Shown in pieces: positions 1 through 8,532 of a stretch of 64,000 nt of DNA. A program made the translations under genes and the position numbers. The notes under the pieces were generated by a model. The model saw only the letters and a program-made list of their open reading frames with translations. It was not told the DNA's origin and searched no databases. The DNA lies in the NCBI GenBank assembly GCA_963715655.1, contig OY970262.1:3410001-3474000 (forward strand). The letters are read 5' to 3'. Position 1 is the first letter of the stretch; every line of letters begins with the position of its first letter. The DNA comes from JANQPD01 sp963715655. GTDB lineage: Bacteria; Bacteroidota; Bacteroidia; Flavobacteriales; Schleiferiaceae.

Positions 1-263
1 GTTTACAGGATCATCAACCACCAACACTTCATTTGGGTTAGTTAATGCATACTGGCAAAAGGTTTCCCCTCCTGGTATTTCAGATAAATCAGTACCCTGT
101 TTGGCTAAAAACCACTGTGTTTTTTGTTTTGCAGGGTTACTAAAGAAACGGGAGTATCACAAATAGTGGCGGCTAGCTCCACCAATTCGTTTAATTCATC
201 ATCATCTCTACCAATTAAGGTTTCAAAACCGTGTAGTCCGGCAAAGCTTGCTGAGTTACTCAT
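1..263 (-). pseudogene. GAF-domain protein, 5' part, frameshifted, runs off the window
   Basis: Reading from an ATG at 263, the first 52 codons give the start of a GAF domain (ELVELAATICDTPVSLVTLQ) and stop at TAG 107-105. The -1 frame then continues without a stop to base 1 as KTQWFLAKQGTDLSEIPGG followed by ETFCQYAL, the normal continuation of the same GAF domain. The two frames join if one A is added to the six-A run read from about 125 to 120. GAF domains bind small ligands and usually sit in sensor kinases or cyclases; which one this was cannot be seen because the rest lies left of the window. It is either a pseudogene or carries a homopolymer sequencing error. The family call is good; the status is open. 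Confidence 0.7.
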
Positions 264-365
264 GTAAAAGAAATATTGCGCTCAAAAATAACCTAAGCTG
301 CAAATAAAGAACACCATTGGCGTATTTTTTTAACTCAAAACCAAAAGCGTAAAAAACAAACGTAT

Positions 366-1136
366 TTATTTTTTACCTACGTATAGCATTTCGCCCGTTG
401 GTAAAGCATAGCGCCTAAAAATATCTGCACTCAGTTTTTGAGAATAATCTACTTCCACCACACCAAAGCCTCCTTTTTTAAGCCTTTCGGGATAATCTAA
501 TCCGTGTAAACGCACGTGATCGTACTGGCCAAATCTACGTTTGCGTTCTTCCGGATCTTCCAAGGTTGGGTCTTCATCAGTAAGCTTTTTAGTTCTATCC
601 AAGGGCACTTGCATTAGGGCAAAGCCACCCGGTTTTAACACGCGGTGCAATTCACTCATGCATTTAATATCATCTGTAACATGCTCTAACACATGGTTGC
701 AAAATATTACATCAAACGTATTATCAGGGTATTGAATGTTATGAATATCCATTTTTACATCGGCAATGGGTGAGTCCAAATCAGCTGTTAAATAGTCTAA
801 GTTTTTCATCTTGCGAAAGCGACCATAAAAACACTGCTCAGGAGCAACGTGCAGCACTTTATGCTTGGCTGTAAAAAAATCAGTTTCTTCTTTTAAGTAT
901 AACCACATTAGCCGGTGCCTTTCTAGCGAAAGCGTGGCCGGAGCCAAAGCATTTTCCCTTTGGCGGCCTTCATAGCCATAAGGTAAAAGTTTTTTGTACG
1001 TGCGCCCGTCAATAGGATCTTCAAAATTATTCCCGCTGTAAAGCGAAGCCAAAACCGGACGTGCCAAATAACTCAAACGAATGAGTAGTGGACGCGGTAT
1101 GGCCTTTAAGGCAAAACGAAACGCAGATTTTATCAT
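366..1136 (-). CDS. class I SAM-dependent methyltransferase
   Basis: A 256-residue protein with a Methyltransf_11-type core. The segment VLHVAPEQCF at about residue 93 stands where the SAM-binding glycine motif normally is, LTADLDSPIADVKMDI supplies the acidic motif II region, and FDVIFCNHVLEHV with LHRVLKPGGFALMQVP are the classical post-I and motif III strands. The substrate is not evident. The N-terminus is basic and hydrophobic (PRPLLIRLSYLARPVLASLY) and may associate with membrane. Its ATG overlaps the stop of map by four bases (ATGA), so the two are translationally coupled in one minus-strand run with the HAD phosphatase and gpmI. The glycine-rich loop is atypical (HVAPEQ instead of DxGxGxG), which is common in this Bacteroidota subgroup. 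The class is firm; the role is unknown. Confidence 0.8.
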   Translation of the reverse strand: MIKSAFRFALKAIPRPLLIRLSYLARPVLASLYSGNNFEDPIDGRTYKKLLPYGYEGRQRENALAPATLSLERHRLMWLYLKEETDFFTAKHKVLHVAPEQCFYGRFRKMKNLDYLTADLDSPIADVKMDIHNIQYPDNTFDVIFCNHVLEHVTDDIKCMSELHRVLKPGGFALMQVPLDRTKKLTDEDPTLEDPEERKRRFGQYDHVRLHGLDYPERLKKGGFGVVEVDYSQKLSADIFRRYALPTGEMLYVGKK

Positions 1137-1918
1137 GCTTCAGCGGTTATGCCCAAGGCTTCATAAATATAATCGAAGGTGGAAAGGATTTCCGGTTTTC
1201 CATTTACAATGGCCACATCGTGCTCAAAATGCGCAGCCGGTTTTCCATCTACGGTGTTAATTGTCCAGCCATCTTTCAGTTGCTTTACGCGATAGGTTCC
1301 CAAGGTTATCATTGGCTCAATGGCCAATACCAAACCCTCTTTAAGCTTTTTACCCCAACCTTTACGTCCAAAATTTGGCACTTGTGGATCTTCGTGCATT
1401 TTAGTTCCTAAACCGTGGCCAACTAAATCGCGCACCACACCGTAGCCATGGTCTTCCGCGTGTTTTTGTATAGCACTACTTACATCGCCCAAGCGATTAC
1501 CGGCATACATTTGCTCAATGCCTTTGTATAAACTTTCTTTAGTTATACGTAGTAATTTTTTGGTTTCGGGCGCCACTTCACCTACTTCAAACGTGTAGGC
1601 ATGGTCACCATAATAGCCGTTTAAAATTGAGCCACAATCTATACTTACTATGTCGCCACTCTCAAACGGGCGTTTGTTTGGCAAGCCGTGCACCACGGTT
1701 TCATTTACTGAAATTAACAGCGTGCTTGGGCAGTTATACAAACCTAAAAAACCCGGTAAAGCGCCTTGCTCTCTAATGTACGCTTCGGCCATTTTATCTA
1801 GCTTAGCGGGTATTGCACCTTCTTTTACTTCAGTAGCCAACATGCCTAGCGTACGGCTAACCACTAGCGCGGCTTGGCGCATTAATTCTATCTGTTCCTT
1901 ACTTTTATAATGAATCAT
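1133..1918 (-). CDS. map: type I methionine aminopeptidase
   Basis: Removes the initiator methionine from nascent proteins; cytosolic dimetal enzyme. The 261 residues match the usual length of the short bacterial type I enzyme. The active-site His is in VVHGLPNKR, and the metal ligands are visible in order: Asp in IVSIDCGS, Asp in YYGDHAYTF, His in VGHGLGTKMHEDPQVPNFG, Glu in AIEPMI and Glu in AHFEHDVAIV. The ATG at 1918 shares its first base with the end of the upstream HAD gene, and its own TGA overlaps the methyltransferase start. In many bacteria map sits near ribosomal genes; here it is in a run with gpmI instead. Confidence 0.96.
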   Translation of the reverse strand: MIHYKSKEQIELMRQAALVVSRTLGMLATEVKEGAIPAKLDKMAEAYIREQGALPGFLGLYNCPSTLLISVNETVVHGLPNKRPFESGDIVSIDCGSILNGYYGDHAYTFEVGEVAPETKKLLRITKESLYKGIEQMYAGNRLGDVSSAIQKHAEDHGYGVVRDLVGHGLGTKMHEDPQVPNFGRKGWGKKLKEGLVLAIEPMITLGTYRVKQLKDGWTINTVDGKPAAHFEHDVAIVNGKPEILSTFDYIYEALGITAEA

Positions 1919-2340
1919 TAAAATCTAAATAATCCGCGTTTGCGGGATTTTTTGGACGATTTCTCCGAACTTTTTCCTCCGGGCTCGCCACTAATCATTT
2001 GATATACTTCTCCCCAACCGGGAAAGCCGCCCACGTTGCGATCGTCCACAAAAATGTCGGCATTTATTTTTCGGCTGGCTTCTTGTTGCTTGTACACTTC
2101 GCCCTCAAAACTATTGTTGATGGCGTAAAATTCAATACCGTTTTTAGCACAAAACTCTACCGCTTCATTCAGTTCTCTGCCCGTTCTGTACGTCCATAAA
2201 ACTAATTTATGCCCATCTTCTTGCAACTTTTTTAGGGTGTCAAAAGCAAATATCATCGGCTTGCCAACAGCCGGAAATTTATCTTCTACAATAGTGCCGT
2301 CAAAATCTATGGCAATGGTTTTTGAATTTTCGTTTATCAT
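1918..2340 (-). CDS. small HAD-superfamily phosphatase, BT0820-like
   Basis: A 140-residue haloacid dehalogenase fold protein. Motif I is IAIDFDGTIVEDKFP (nucleophile and acid/base aspartates), motif II is probably the Thr in LVLWTYRTG, and the late acidic motif is ADIFVDDRNVGG. There is no large cap domain, as in the small BT0820-type phosphatases of Bacteroidetes. The substrate is unknown. The C-terminal 20 residues are a Lys/Ser/Arg-rich tail (KSSEKSSKKSRKR) not needed for the fold. The start ATG overlaps the stop of gpmI by four bases, and its end abuts map, so it belongs to the same coupled run. Confidence 0.85.
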   Translation of the reverse strand: MINENSKTIAIDFDGTIVEDKFPAVGKPMIFAFDTLKKLQEDGHKLVLWTYRTGRELNEAVEFCAKNGIEFYAINNSFEGEVYKQQEASRKINADIFVDDRNVGGFPGWGEVYQMISGEPGGKSSEKSSKKSRKRGLFRF

Positions 2341-3863
2341 CGTTTTAAAAGTGATTTACCCGTCATTTCTTTGGGTATTTCTATGTCCATTAGTTCTAAA
2401 ATGGTGGGCGCTATATCACCCAAAACCCCTTTATTTAATGCTTTAATATCCGCATTACCTACCAAAAAGCAAGGTACTGGCTGTGTGGTATGCGCGGTGT
2501 TTGGCGACCCATCAGGGTTTATCATACAATCGCTATTTCCATGGTCGGCCAAAATAATAAATTGGTAGCCACTTTTCAAACCTGCTTCCACCACTTGCTT
2601 GGCACAAGTATCTACCGTTTCACAAGCTTTTACGGCTGCCTCCATTACTCCTGTATGCCCAACCATATCAGGGTTTGCAAAGTTCAAACAAATAAAATCT
2701 GCCGTGGCGTTTTCTAATTCAGGTACAATTTTATTGGTAATATCCTGCGCACTCATTTCCGGCTGTAAATCATAGGTTGCCACTTTGGGTGAAGGACACA
2801 TCAAGCGTTTTTCACCTGCAAAAACATCCTCTCTACCACCCGAAAAGAAAAACGTAACGTGTGGATATTTTTCCGTTTCGGCAATGCGAATTTGGGTTTT
2901 ACCGGCATTGGCAAGTACTTCGCCCAAGGTTTTGCTTAAATTATCTTTATCATAAATAACCTCCACGCCTTCAAATGTATCGTCATATCGGGTAAGCGTA
3001 ATGTATTTCAGCTTAAGCTTTTTCATGTCATATTCCGGAAAATCACGTTGCGTTAACGCTTGTGTAATTTCGCGCCCACGGTCGGTTCTAAAATTGAAGC
3101 ACAGCACCACATCGCCTTCTTCAATAGTTCCATTTTCACCTTCCGGCAAGGTAATTATTGATGGTTCAATAAATTCATCGGTTACTTTGTTGGCGTAAGA
3201 AGCCTCTAAAGCTGCTTGCGCAGATGGAAACGAAGTTCCTTCGCCATGCACCAACACATCGTACGCTTTTTTTACGCGTTCCCAACGCTGATCGCGATCC
3301 ATAGCAAAATAACGCCCTACAATAGAAGCAATTTTACCGGTGGTTTTAGCCATGTGTTTTTCCAAATCATCTACGTAACTTAATCCACCTTTGGGGTCTG
3401 TGTCGCGACCATCAGTGAAAGGGTGTACGTATAGTTTGGATATTTTAGCCTCAGCCGCAGCTGAACATAAAGCCTTTAAGTGCTTAATATGACTATGCAC
3501 TCCGCCATCAGAAAGCAAACCCATAAAGTGTACTTTCTTGTTATTCTTTTTGGCGTATTCAAACGCATTTTGCAACACAGTTTCCTTAGCTAAATCGCCA
3601 TTTTCAGCGGCTAAGTTTATCTTCACTAAATCTTGATACACGATACGGCCTGCACCTAAATTCATGTGACCTACTTCACTATTGCCCATTTGGCCTTCGG
3701 GCAAACCAACGGCTAAACCGCTTGCTTCCACCTGTGTGTTTGGATAATTTTTATACAGTGCACCAATAAACGGGGTTTTAGCTTTATCAATAGCCGATAC
3801 GCCTTTGTTTTTAGCAATGCCCCAACCATCAAGTATAATAAGTGCAACTTTTGCTGCCGCCAT
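2337..3863 (-). CDS. gpmI: 2,3-bisphosphoglycerate-independent phosphoglycerate mutase
   Basis: Interconverts 3- and 2-phosphoglycerate in glycolysis and gluconeogenesis using two Mn ions and a phosphoserine intermediate. The 508 residues match the family length. Visible signatures are LIILDGWGIAKNKGVSAID at the N-terminus (first metal Asp), GLPEGQMGNSEVGHMNLGAG with the catalytic Ser, the substrate-binding HPFTDGRDTDP and GRYFAMDRDQRW, and the second metal site FANPDMVGHTG with ILADHGNSD near the C-terminus. It is the first gene of the minus-strand run that continues into the HAD phosphatase, map and the methyltransferase. A near-consensus -7 element (TACCTTCG on the minus strand, 3891-3884) lies about 20 bases upstream of the ATG. 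Confidence 0.97.
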   Translation of the reverse strand: MAAAKVALIILDGWGIAKNKGVSAIDKAKTPFIGALYKNYPNTQVEASGLAVGLPEGQMGNSEVGHMNLGAGRIVYQDLVKINLAAENGDLAKETVLQNAFEYAKKNNKKVHFMGLLSDGGVHSHIKHLKALCSAAAEAKISKLYVHPFTDGRDTDPKGGLSYVDDLEKHMAKTTGKIASIVGRYFAMDRDQRWERVKKAYDVLVHGEGTSFPSAQAALEASYANKVTDEFIEPSIITLPEGENGTIEEGDVVLCFNFRTDRGREITQALTQRDFPEYDMKKLKLKYITLTRYDDTFEGVEVIYDKDNLSKTLGEVLANAGKTQIRIAETEKYPHVTFFFSGGREDVFAGEKRLMCPSPKVATYDLQPEMSAQDITNKIVPELENATADFICLNFANPDMVGHTGVMEAAVKACETVDTCAKQVVEAGLKSGYQFIILADHGNSDCMINPDGSPNTAHTTQPVPCFLVGNADIKALNKGVLGDIAPTILELMDIEIPKEMTGKSLLKR

Positions 3864-3910
3864 AGTACATTTTTAAGAAGCCGCGAAGGTAAGAATTGTG
3901 GTGGGACGGA

Positions 3911-4042
3911 GGAATTAAGAAACGCAAATTGAGGGAATGGTAGGAAGAGGGCTGTATTAAGTATTAGGAAACGCAAATTGAGGGAATGGTATCAGGATGA
4001 CAGTACTGAGAAACGGGTGTTTGGGGAATGGTAGGAGGAGAT
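3911..4042. repeat. three imperfect direct repeats in the gpmI upstream gap
   Basis: The 192-base gap between gpmI and the thioredoxin gene contains three imperfect copies of a unit around GAAACGCAAATTGAGGGAAT, starting near 3915, 3964 and 4006. The first two share a core of at least 22 bases (AAACGCAAATTGAGGGAATG plus flanks); the third is diverged (GAAACGGGTGTTTGGGGAAT). They are G/A-rich on the plus strand. No coding potential is convincing here. Function unknown. Confidence 0.7.
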
Positions 4043-4055
4043 ACGTGCGAAGCGG

Positions 4056-5228
4056 TTACTTATACGCCTGTTTAATCCTCAAAAGAAGCGCTTCAATTTC
4101 ATTACAATTGGCGAATTGCTGTTTGCAAAATTTTAGACTTTGCTCTGCGTAAAGTTCTGCTTTGGTGTACTCTTTTACTGTAAAAGCTAGGTGCGCAGCG
4201 GTTTTTAATAAGTTATAGTCTTGGCTGTTTGTAAGTAAAGGCTCCAATTCTAAGAGTAGCATTTTATAAAGTTCTGAGGTTGCACCATTTTTTAAAGCAA
4301 GTATTGCAACCGATTGCATTACACCGCTTTCCAACTCACCCGAACGCACCATTCCTTTGGTTAGCTTAAATAATTGCTCCACATTTTCTGCATAAAAATA
4401 GGCATCCCATAATGCTTTACGCAGAAGTGTTTTCTCTTCCTTTAATTTAAATTGCTGTATATATGCGGTTATGTAATTTTCATAATCATTAGGATGTTCT
4501 TCCACCATCGTCTCTGCATACTTCCAGAAAATTTTATCTTGAAAATCCTCTATTTCCTCCGCAGGGTACAGCGTTTTTAGCGTATCTAAATTGTGTAAAG
4601 CCCAATCTATATGCTTGCTAGGAGGAGAAAGATACGTAGTGATAAGCCCCCAAGAAACCGAGTTAAAAGTATGAGCATTGTTACTATCTAAATATACCTC
4701 AAGTTGATTTTTAGACATTAAGCGCGGAGAAAAATTATGGAACTCACCACGCTTATACGTAGCCGAAAGATTTGGAAAGAACGCGCCTGCTTGCAGCTTT
4801 TCTAGTGCTTGTGTACACTTACTCAAATAATTTTCAGCAGTAGAAAAACCGGTTATTTTATCCAGTAAAAAACCCTGCGTATTAATAAAAATGGACGTTG
4901 GAAATCCGTTTACACGAAACTTCTGTTGTAGAAATTTAGCATCAGACTTTCGTACATCCACCTCATGTACAATAAAGTTTTGCTGAATAAAATCTCGAGA
5001 ATCATTGCTTTCAAAAACCTCTTTTTCCAAAGCCAAACAAGGCGGACACGTTTTAAAACCAAGCACAAGCAGCAGCACTTTTTCTTGTGCTTTGGCCTCA
5101 GCTAGAACAGTTGTATATGCTTTATAAACCGCGCTACTATCTTGGGCTTTTAAGCTAACTAAAGCCAAAGAAAAAAACACCAAACTGAGTAGCGAAGATT
5201 TACAGCTATTACCTTTTAGCTTATACAC
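4056..5228 (-). CDS. secreted thioredoxin-fold protein with helical C-terminal region (paralogue 1)
   Basis: A 390-residue protein with a signal peptide (SLLSLVFFSLALVSLKAQ). A thioredoxin domain spans about residues 30-150 with the redox motif C61-P-P-C64 and the cis-Pro region GFPTSIFIN. The C-terminal 200 residues are helical and TPR-like (LLKTAAHLAFTVKEYTKAEL near the end). It is probably a periplasmic disulfide or thiol-redox protein. It is a tandem paralogue of the next gene, with the same domain order and length, separated by 12 bases. The start is GTG at 5228; an in-frame stop lies directly upstream and there is no ATG before the signal peptide. Partner proteins are not evident. Confidence 0.8.
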   Translation of the reverse strand: MYKLKGNSCKSSLLSLVFFSLALVSLKAQDSSAVYKAYTTVLAEAKAQEKVLLLVLGFKTCPPCLALEKEVFESNDSRDFIQQNFIVHEVDVRKSDAKFLQQKFRVNGFPTSIFINTQGFLLDKITGFSTAENYLSKCTQALEKLQAGAFFPNLSATYKRGEFHNFSPRLMSKNQLEVYLDSNNAHTFNSVSWGLITTYLSPPSKHIDWALHNLDTLKTLYPAEEIEDFQDKIFWKYAETMVEEHPNDYENYITAYIQQFKLKEEKTLLRKALWDAYFYAENVEQLFKLTKGMVRSGELESGVMQSVAILALKNGATSELYKMLLLELEPLLTNSQDYNLLKTAAHLAFTVKEYTKAELYAEQSLKFCKQQFANCNEIEALLLRIKQAYK

Positions 5229-5240
5229 TAATTAACTATT

Positions 5241-6392
5241 TTACTCCATCTCCTCTAAAAGCTCCTTCGTTTCTTTCATTTCAAGACCCGCTGCTTCACC
5301 TTCTTTTAATGCGGCTTTGGCCACTGTTTTGGCTTTTTCTTTATTGCCAGCTCGGTAATATAAATGCGCCAAGGTGTCCATTGCATTTGGTTCAGAACCA
5401 GCTTCTAAGGCTCTTTCCAGCTCTTTAATAGCACGGTTTACTAAAGCGGAACTACTTGCTTCATCTTCATAAATACTCCACGCAATTTGATTGGTCATAT
5501 TCACATTTGGCTCACCATACACTTCAATGCCAAAATCCATCAGTTTTTCCCATTCCTTGCGCGAAAAGTAGGTGTTTAGCAATAAATCTTGCTTTACTTT
5601 TTCATTATTTACCGGCATTATGGTATCTACCACAGTGGTAATTTTAGCCTCAAATTTGTCCAATGCTTCATTGCCATTTAATGGCCCTACTACGCTGTAG
5701 ATATACTGTTTTCTTAAATCCTCAACCTCACTTTCTGGGTATAACTTAACTAATTCATCTGCGTGGTTAATCGCCCATTTGATATAATCGTGATTGGTAT
5801 AACTCATCGCTCTAATCACCGACCAATTCACTTCACTCTTCAACTCATCTTGTTTTGCTAAATAGCTATTCACCTCTTCTGTGGTAGCACGCTTACGCTT
5901 CCATTGGTCTGATGTAAAAGAGTTTTTATAAAACTCCGGGAATTTTAGTTTTAATTCCGAAGCTTTGATATTAGTGTAAGTCATTGCATCATCGTCCAGC
6001 ATATCGGCACACCAATCTAGGTATCCTTCCTTGCCGGGAAATCCTATTTCCTTAGCCAATAAATTTCCGTTGGCCGATATAAAAAGCGTAGATGGATAAG
6101 CTTGTACTCTAAATTTCATGGCAACATAAGGTCCTTCGCCTTTTTCCATATCAATTTTATAGGCAACAAAATTTTCATTGATGTAAGCTGCTGCTTCTTC
6201 ATCTTCAAACACCTGCTTATCTAACACTTTACAGGGGCCACACCAAGTAGTATAGGCATCTATAAGTAAAGGCTTGCCTTCTGTTTTTGCCTTTTTTAAA
6301 GCAGACGCATAATCACCTTGATGAAAATTTACGCCTTGACCATACATTAAATGTGCAACAACTAATAGAGCAACAACCAATAGTTTTTTCAT
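5241..6392 (-). CDS. secreted thioredoxin-fold protein with helical C-terminal region (paralogue 2)
   Basis: A 383-residue protein from the ATG at 6392; a TTG two codons earlier is less likely because the ATG begins a clean signal peptide (KKLLVVALLVVAHLMYG). The thioredoxin domain carries the canonical WCGPC motif (C51, C54) and the cis-Pro loop AYPSTLFIS. The C-terminal part is helical and ends in a TPR-like hairpin (DTLAHLYYRAGNKEKAKTVA). It has the same architecture as its downstream neighbour but keeps the classic WCGPC where the neighbour has CPPC, so the two may differ in redox potential. The AlkD remnant ends three bases upstream. Predicted periplasmic; substrate unknown. Confidence 0.85.
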   Translation of the reverse strand: MKKLLVVALLVVAHLMYGQGVNFHQGDYASALKKAKTEGKPLLIDAYTTWCGPCKVLDKQVFEDEEAAAYINENFVAYKIDMEKGEGPYVAMKFRVQAYPSTLFISANGNLLAKEIGFPGKEGYLDWCADMLDDDAMTYTNIKASELKLKFPEFYKNSFTSDQWKRKRATTEEVNSYLAKQDELKSEVNWSVIRAMSYTNHDYIKWAINHADELVKLYPESEVEDLRKQYIYSVVGPLNGNEALDKFEAKITTVVDTIMPVNNEKVKQDLLLNTYFSRKEWEKLMDFGIEVYGEPNVNMTNQIAWSIYEDEASSSALVNRAIKELERALEAGSEPNAMDTLAHLYYRAGNKEKAKTVAKAALKEGEAAGLEMKETKELLEEME

Positions 6393-6394
6393 AA

Positions 6395-7086
6395 TCAAAT
6401 TTTATTTTCTTCTCTTAGTAATCCTTTATTTCTAAACTCACGCAAAGCATCGTGCGCTATCCATTTTGCCGGATTACTCTCGGTGACCAAAAGTCTTTCG
6501 CAAATCTGAACTACTTCCTGTAAAAGGTTTAGCCTTCTTTTACCCACTTCACGCAGCGACCAATTTACCGCTTTCTTCACAAAATTTCGCTCATCAAATG
6601 CATACTGCTCTAGCCACGGCAGTAAAGCTTGTAACTGCGCGTCTTTTGCTTTTTTTGATGCACTACCAATTGCGCCATCATTGCAATACCGGCTCTTCTA
6701 ACAAATTCATTTTCATTTGGAGCCCATCGTTCCGTTAGTTGCCAAGCATAATCGGTTTTCCAAAGCACATTACTGCAAAGCTGATCGCAAACATCCCAAC
6801 TATATATATCCGCTACCCACGCATCTGCTGTTTCTATTGTAAATTTTTTATGCTCAGCAATAAGTACGGCCAGCAATTTAGCTTCATGATATTTTTTCTG
6901 CCAAAGCGCTTCTGCCAATGCTTGATTTTTTCCTATTTCCTTTGCCAAACTTCTTAGCTGGGGCATTGTAATTCCTAAAACATGTTCAGCTTCAATACCA
7001 AAATAGGCTAATGATTTTGATTTAGCACCATCCCTTAAATCGTTCAAAATTTGCACAACCTCGTCTACCTCTTTATAAATATCCAT
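6395..7086 (-). pseudogene. AlkD-like DNA alkylation repair protein, single frameshift
   Basis: From the ATG at 7086 the frame encodes the first two thirds of an AlkD-type HEAT-repeat DNA glycosylase (MPQLRSLAKEIGKN, YSWDVCDQLCSNV with the Trp/Asp region, NEFVRRAGIAMMAQL) and ends at 6610 in an unrelated tail. The neighbouring frame resumes immediately as AKDAQLQALLPWLEQYAFDE, then RNFVKKAVNWSLREVGKR and WIAHDALREF, the expected C-terminal repeats, ending at 6395. One additional A in the seven-A run at about 6651-6657 restores a complete protein of about 230 residues. AlkD enzymes excise 3- and 7-alkylpurines. The gene is either a recent pseudogene or has a homopolymer error. Confidence 0.85.
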
Positions 7087-7104
7087 GCTGTTTACTTTGA
7101 AAAA

Positions 7105-8532
7105 TTATCGTGTAAGCTTATACAAATCAAAACTTTTAAAAGTGAAATCAGCTTTTGTATAAGCTTCATAATTATTTTCCATACCCTTTGGTAATAGTAG
7201 CCATTCATTTTTTGGCAATGTAGTATCCTGCAAAGGAAAATGGGTAAGTTGAATAAAAGACCTACGCATAAAATAGGCTTTTGTACCCCATTCATGAGAA
7301 ATTTCAACGGGCGCGGAAAGTGTTTGATGGTTTCCAACAATTTGCGAAACCGCATCAATATCATAAAGCAAATCAGCGTCACCTTTTGGTTTGCCGGCTT
7401 GCACATAGGTAGCTACAAAAACCCCGGCAAGCAATAGCAATGCACTAATTTTAATGCCTTTAGAAACCCTAACGGATATTTTGGATTGCCAATAAAGCAT
7501 AGGATTTGCCACCCAAGCTGCAATAGCCATGGCCATTGGCGCAATAGCCGGCACTAAATAAAAAAGCCGCTGCACCTTAGTAAGCGCTAAAGGCAATACG
7601 CCACATAGGCCAAGCAGCACTAAAAATATAATGACTCTAGAGTTGCTTTTAATGGGAGTAGATTTGAGTTTAGCTATGGTGAAAATTACCATAGTAATAG
7701 CCAAGGGCACCAACATTTGTTGTACCATATCCCAAACTATTTGAAAACGATTGGTTACAGTATATCCACTGTTTATGCGGTTTAGCGTACGGTCAAATAA
7801 ATAATAGCCTAAGCTATCTCCCGAAACCGGAAGTAGAAATAAAAGCACAATAATGCCTATTGAAAATATGGTAGTTACGATGCTCATTAGCAGGGCTTTT
7901 TTGAACGTAGTTTTTCTGAAAACCAGCCAATGTAACGCAATCACCACCAAAGGATAAAGCCCCGGGAAACCCTTTACCATAAACGCCAAAACCATAAAAA
8001 TACCGGAGATTGCCGCCCACCGATAGTTACCTTTTGAAACTTCAGAAGCTTTATAGCCAAAAAGAATACTCAAGAGCACAAAAATGCTCATGGTATTTTC
8101 CATCATGTTGTGGGTAAACGCCCAAAAAATAACTGGTGTAAGGCTCCATAATAAAATGGGTAACCAGGCTACGTTTTTAAATTTTGGCACTAGCGTGCTC
8201 CAAAGGCTTCTTATTAAAGCAATATTTAATAGGAAGGTAAGCAGCACATAAAATCGTTCTACATACATGCTGCTGCCAAAAACTTTAAAAAACGCGGCAA
8301 ATATCCAATAGCCTAATGGTGGATTTTCAAAAAATCCGGGTAAGTGATCTGAGTGATCTACGCTGTAATATAAAAACCAAGGCGTACCATAACCATTGGC
8401 TAAATTATGGCCCACAGCAGTGTACATAGTAGCGTCCATAAACATCCTATCCATAAAAAGCACAGGCATTACTAAGGCTAGCGCTACTGCTAACGTAAGT
8501 AATCCTAAAGGGTGTTTTACCAACTTTATCAC
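7105..8532 (-). CDS. GT-C / family 39-like membrane glycosyltransferase
   Basis: A 475-residue polytopic membrane protein with about ten hydrophobic segments in the first 375 residues and a short C-terminal soluble part. The early extracytoplasmic loop (MDRMFMDATMYTAVGHNLANG, with an Asp/Glu-type acidic residue) and the following NPPLGYWIFAAFFKVFG segment resemble ArnT/PMT-type enzymes that move sugars from polyprenyl-phosphate donors to envelope acceptors. The acceptor cannot be told. The GTG start overlaps the TGA of pepE (GTGA), so the two are translationally coupled. Confidence in the family is good and in the substrate none. Confidence 0.75.
   Translation of the reverse strand: MIKLVKHPLGLLTLAVALALVMPVLFMDRMFMDATMYTAVGHNLANGYGTPWFLYYSVDHSDHLPGFFENPPLGYWIFAAFFKVFGSSMYVERFYVLLTFLLNIALIRSLWSTLVPKFKNVAWLPILLWSLTPVIFWAFTHNMMENTMSIFVLLSILFGYKASEVSKGNYRWAAISGIFMVLAFMVKGFPGLYPLVVIALHWLVFRKTTFKKALLMSIVTTIFSIGIIVLLFLLPVSGDSLGYYLFDRTLNRINSGYTVTNRFQIVWDMVQQMLVPLAITMVIFTIAKLKSTPIKSNSRVIIFLVLLGLCGVLPLALTKVQRLFYLVPAIAPMAMAIAAWVANPMLYWQSKISVRVSKGIKISALLLLAGVFVATYVQAGKPKGDADLLYDIDAVSQIVGNHQTLSAPVEISHEWGTKAYFMRRSFIQLTHFPLQDTTLPKNEWLLLPKGMENNYEAYTKADFTFKSFDLYKLTR

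Noticed and set aside
3713..3976. 87-codon open frame overlapping the gpmI start
   Set aside because: Out-of-frame shadow of gpmI plus repeat sequence; no recognisable product.
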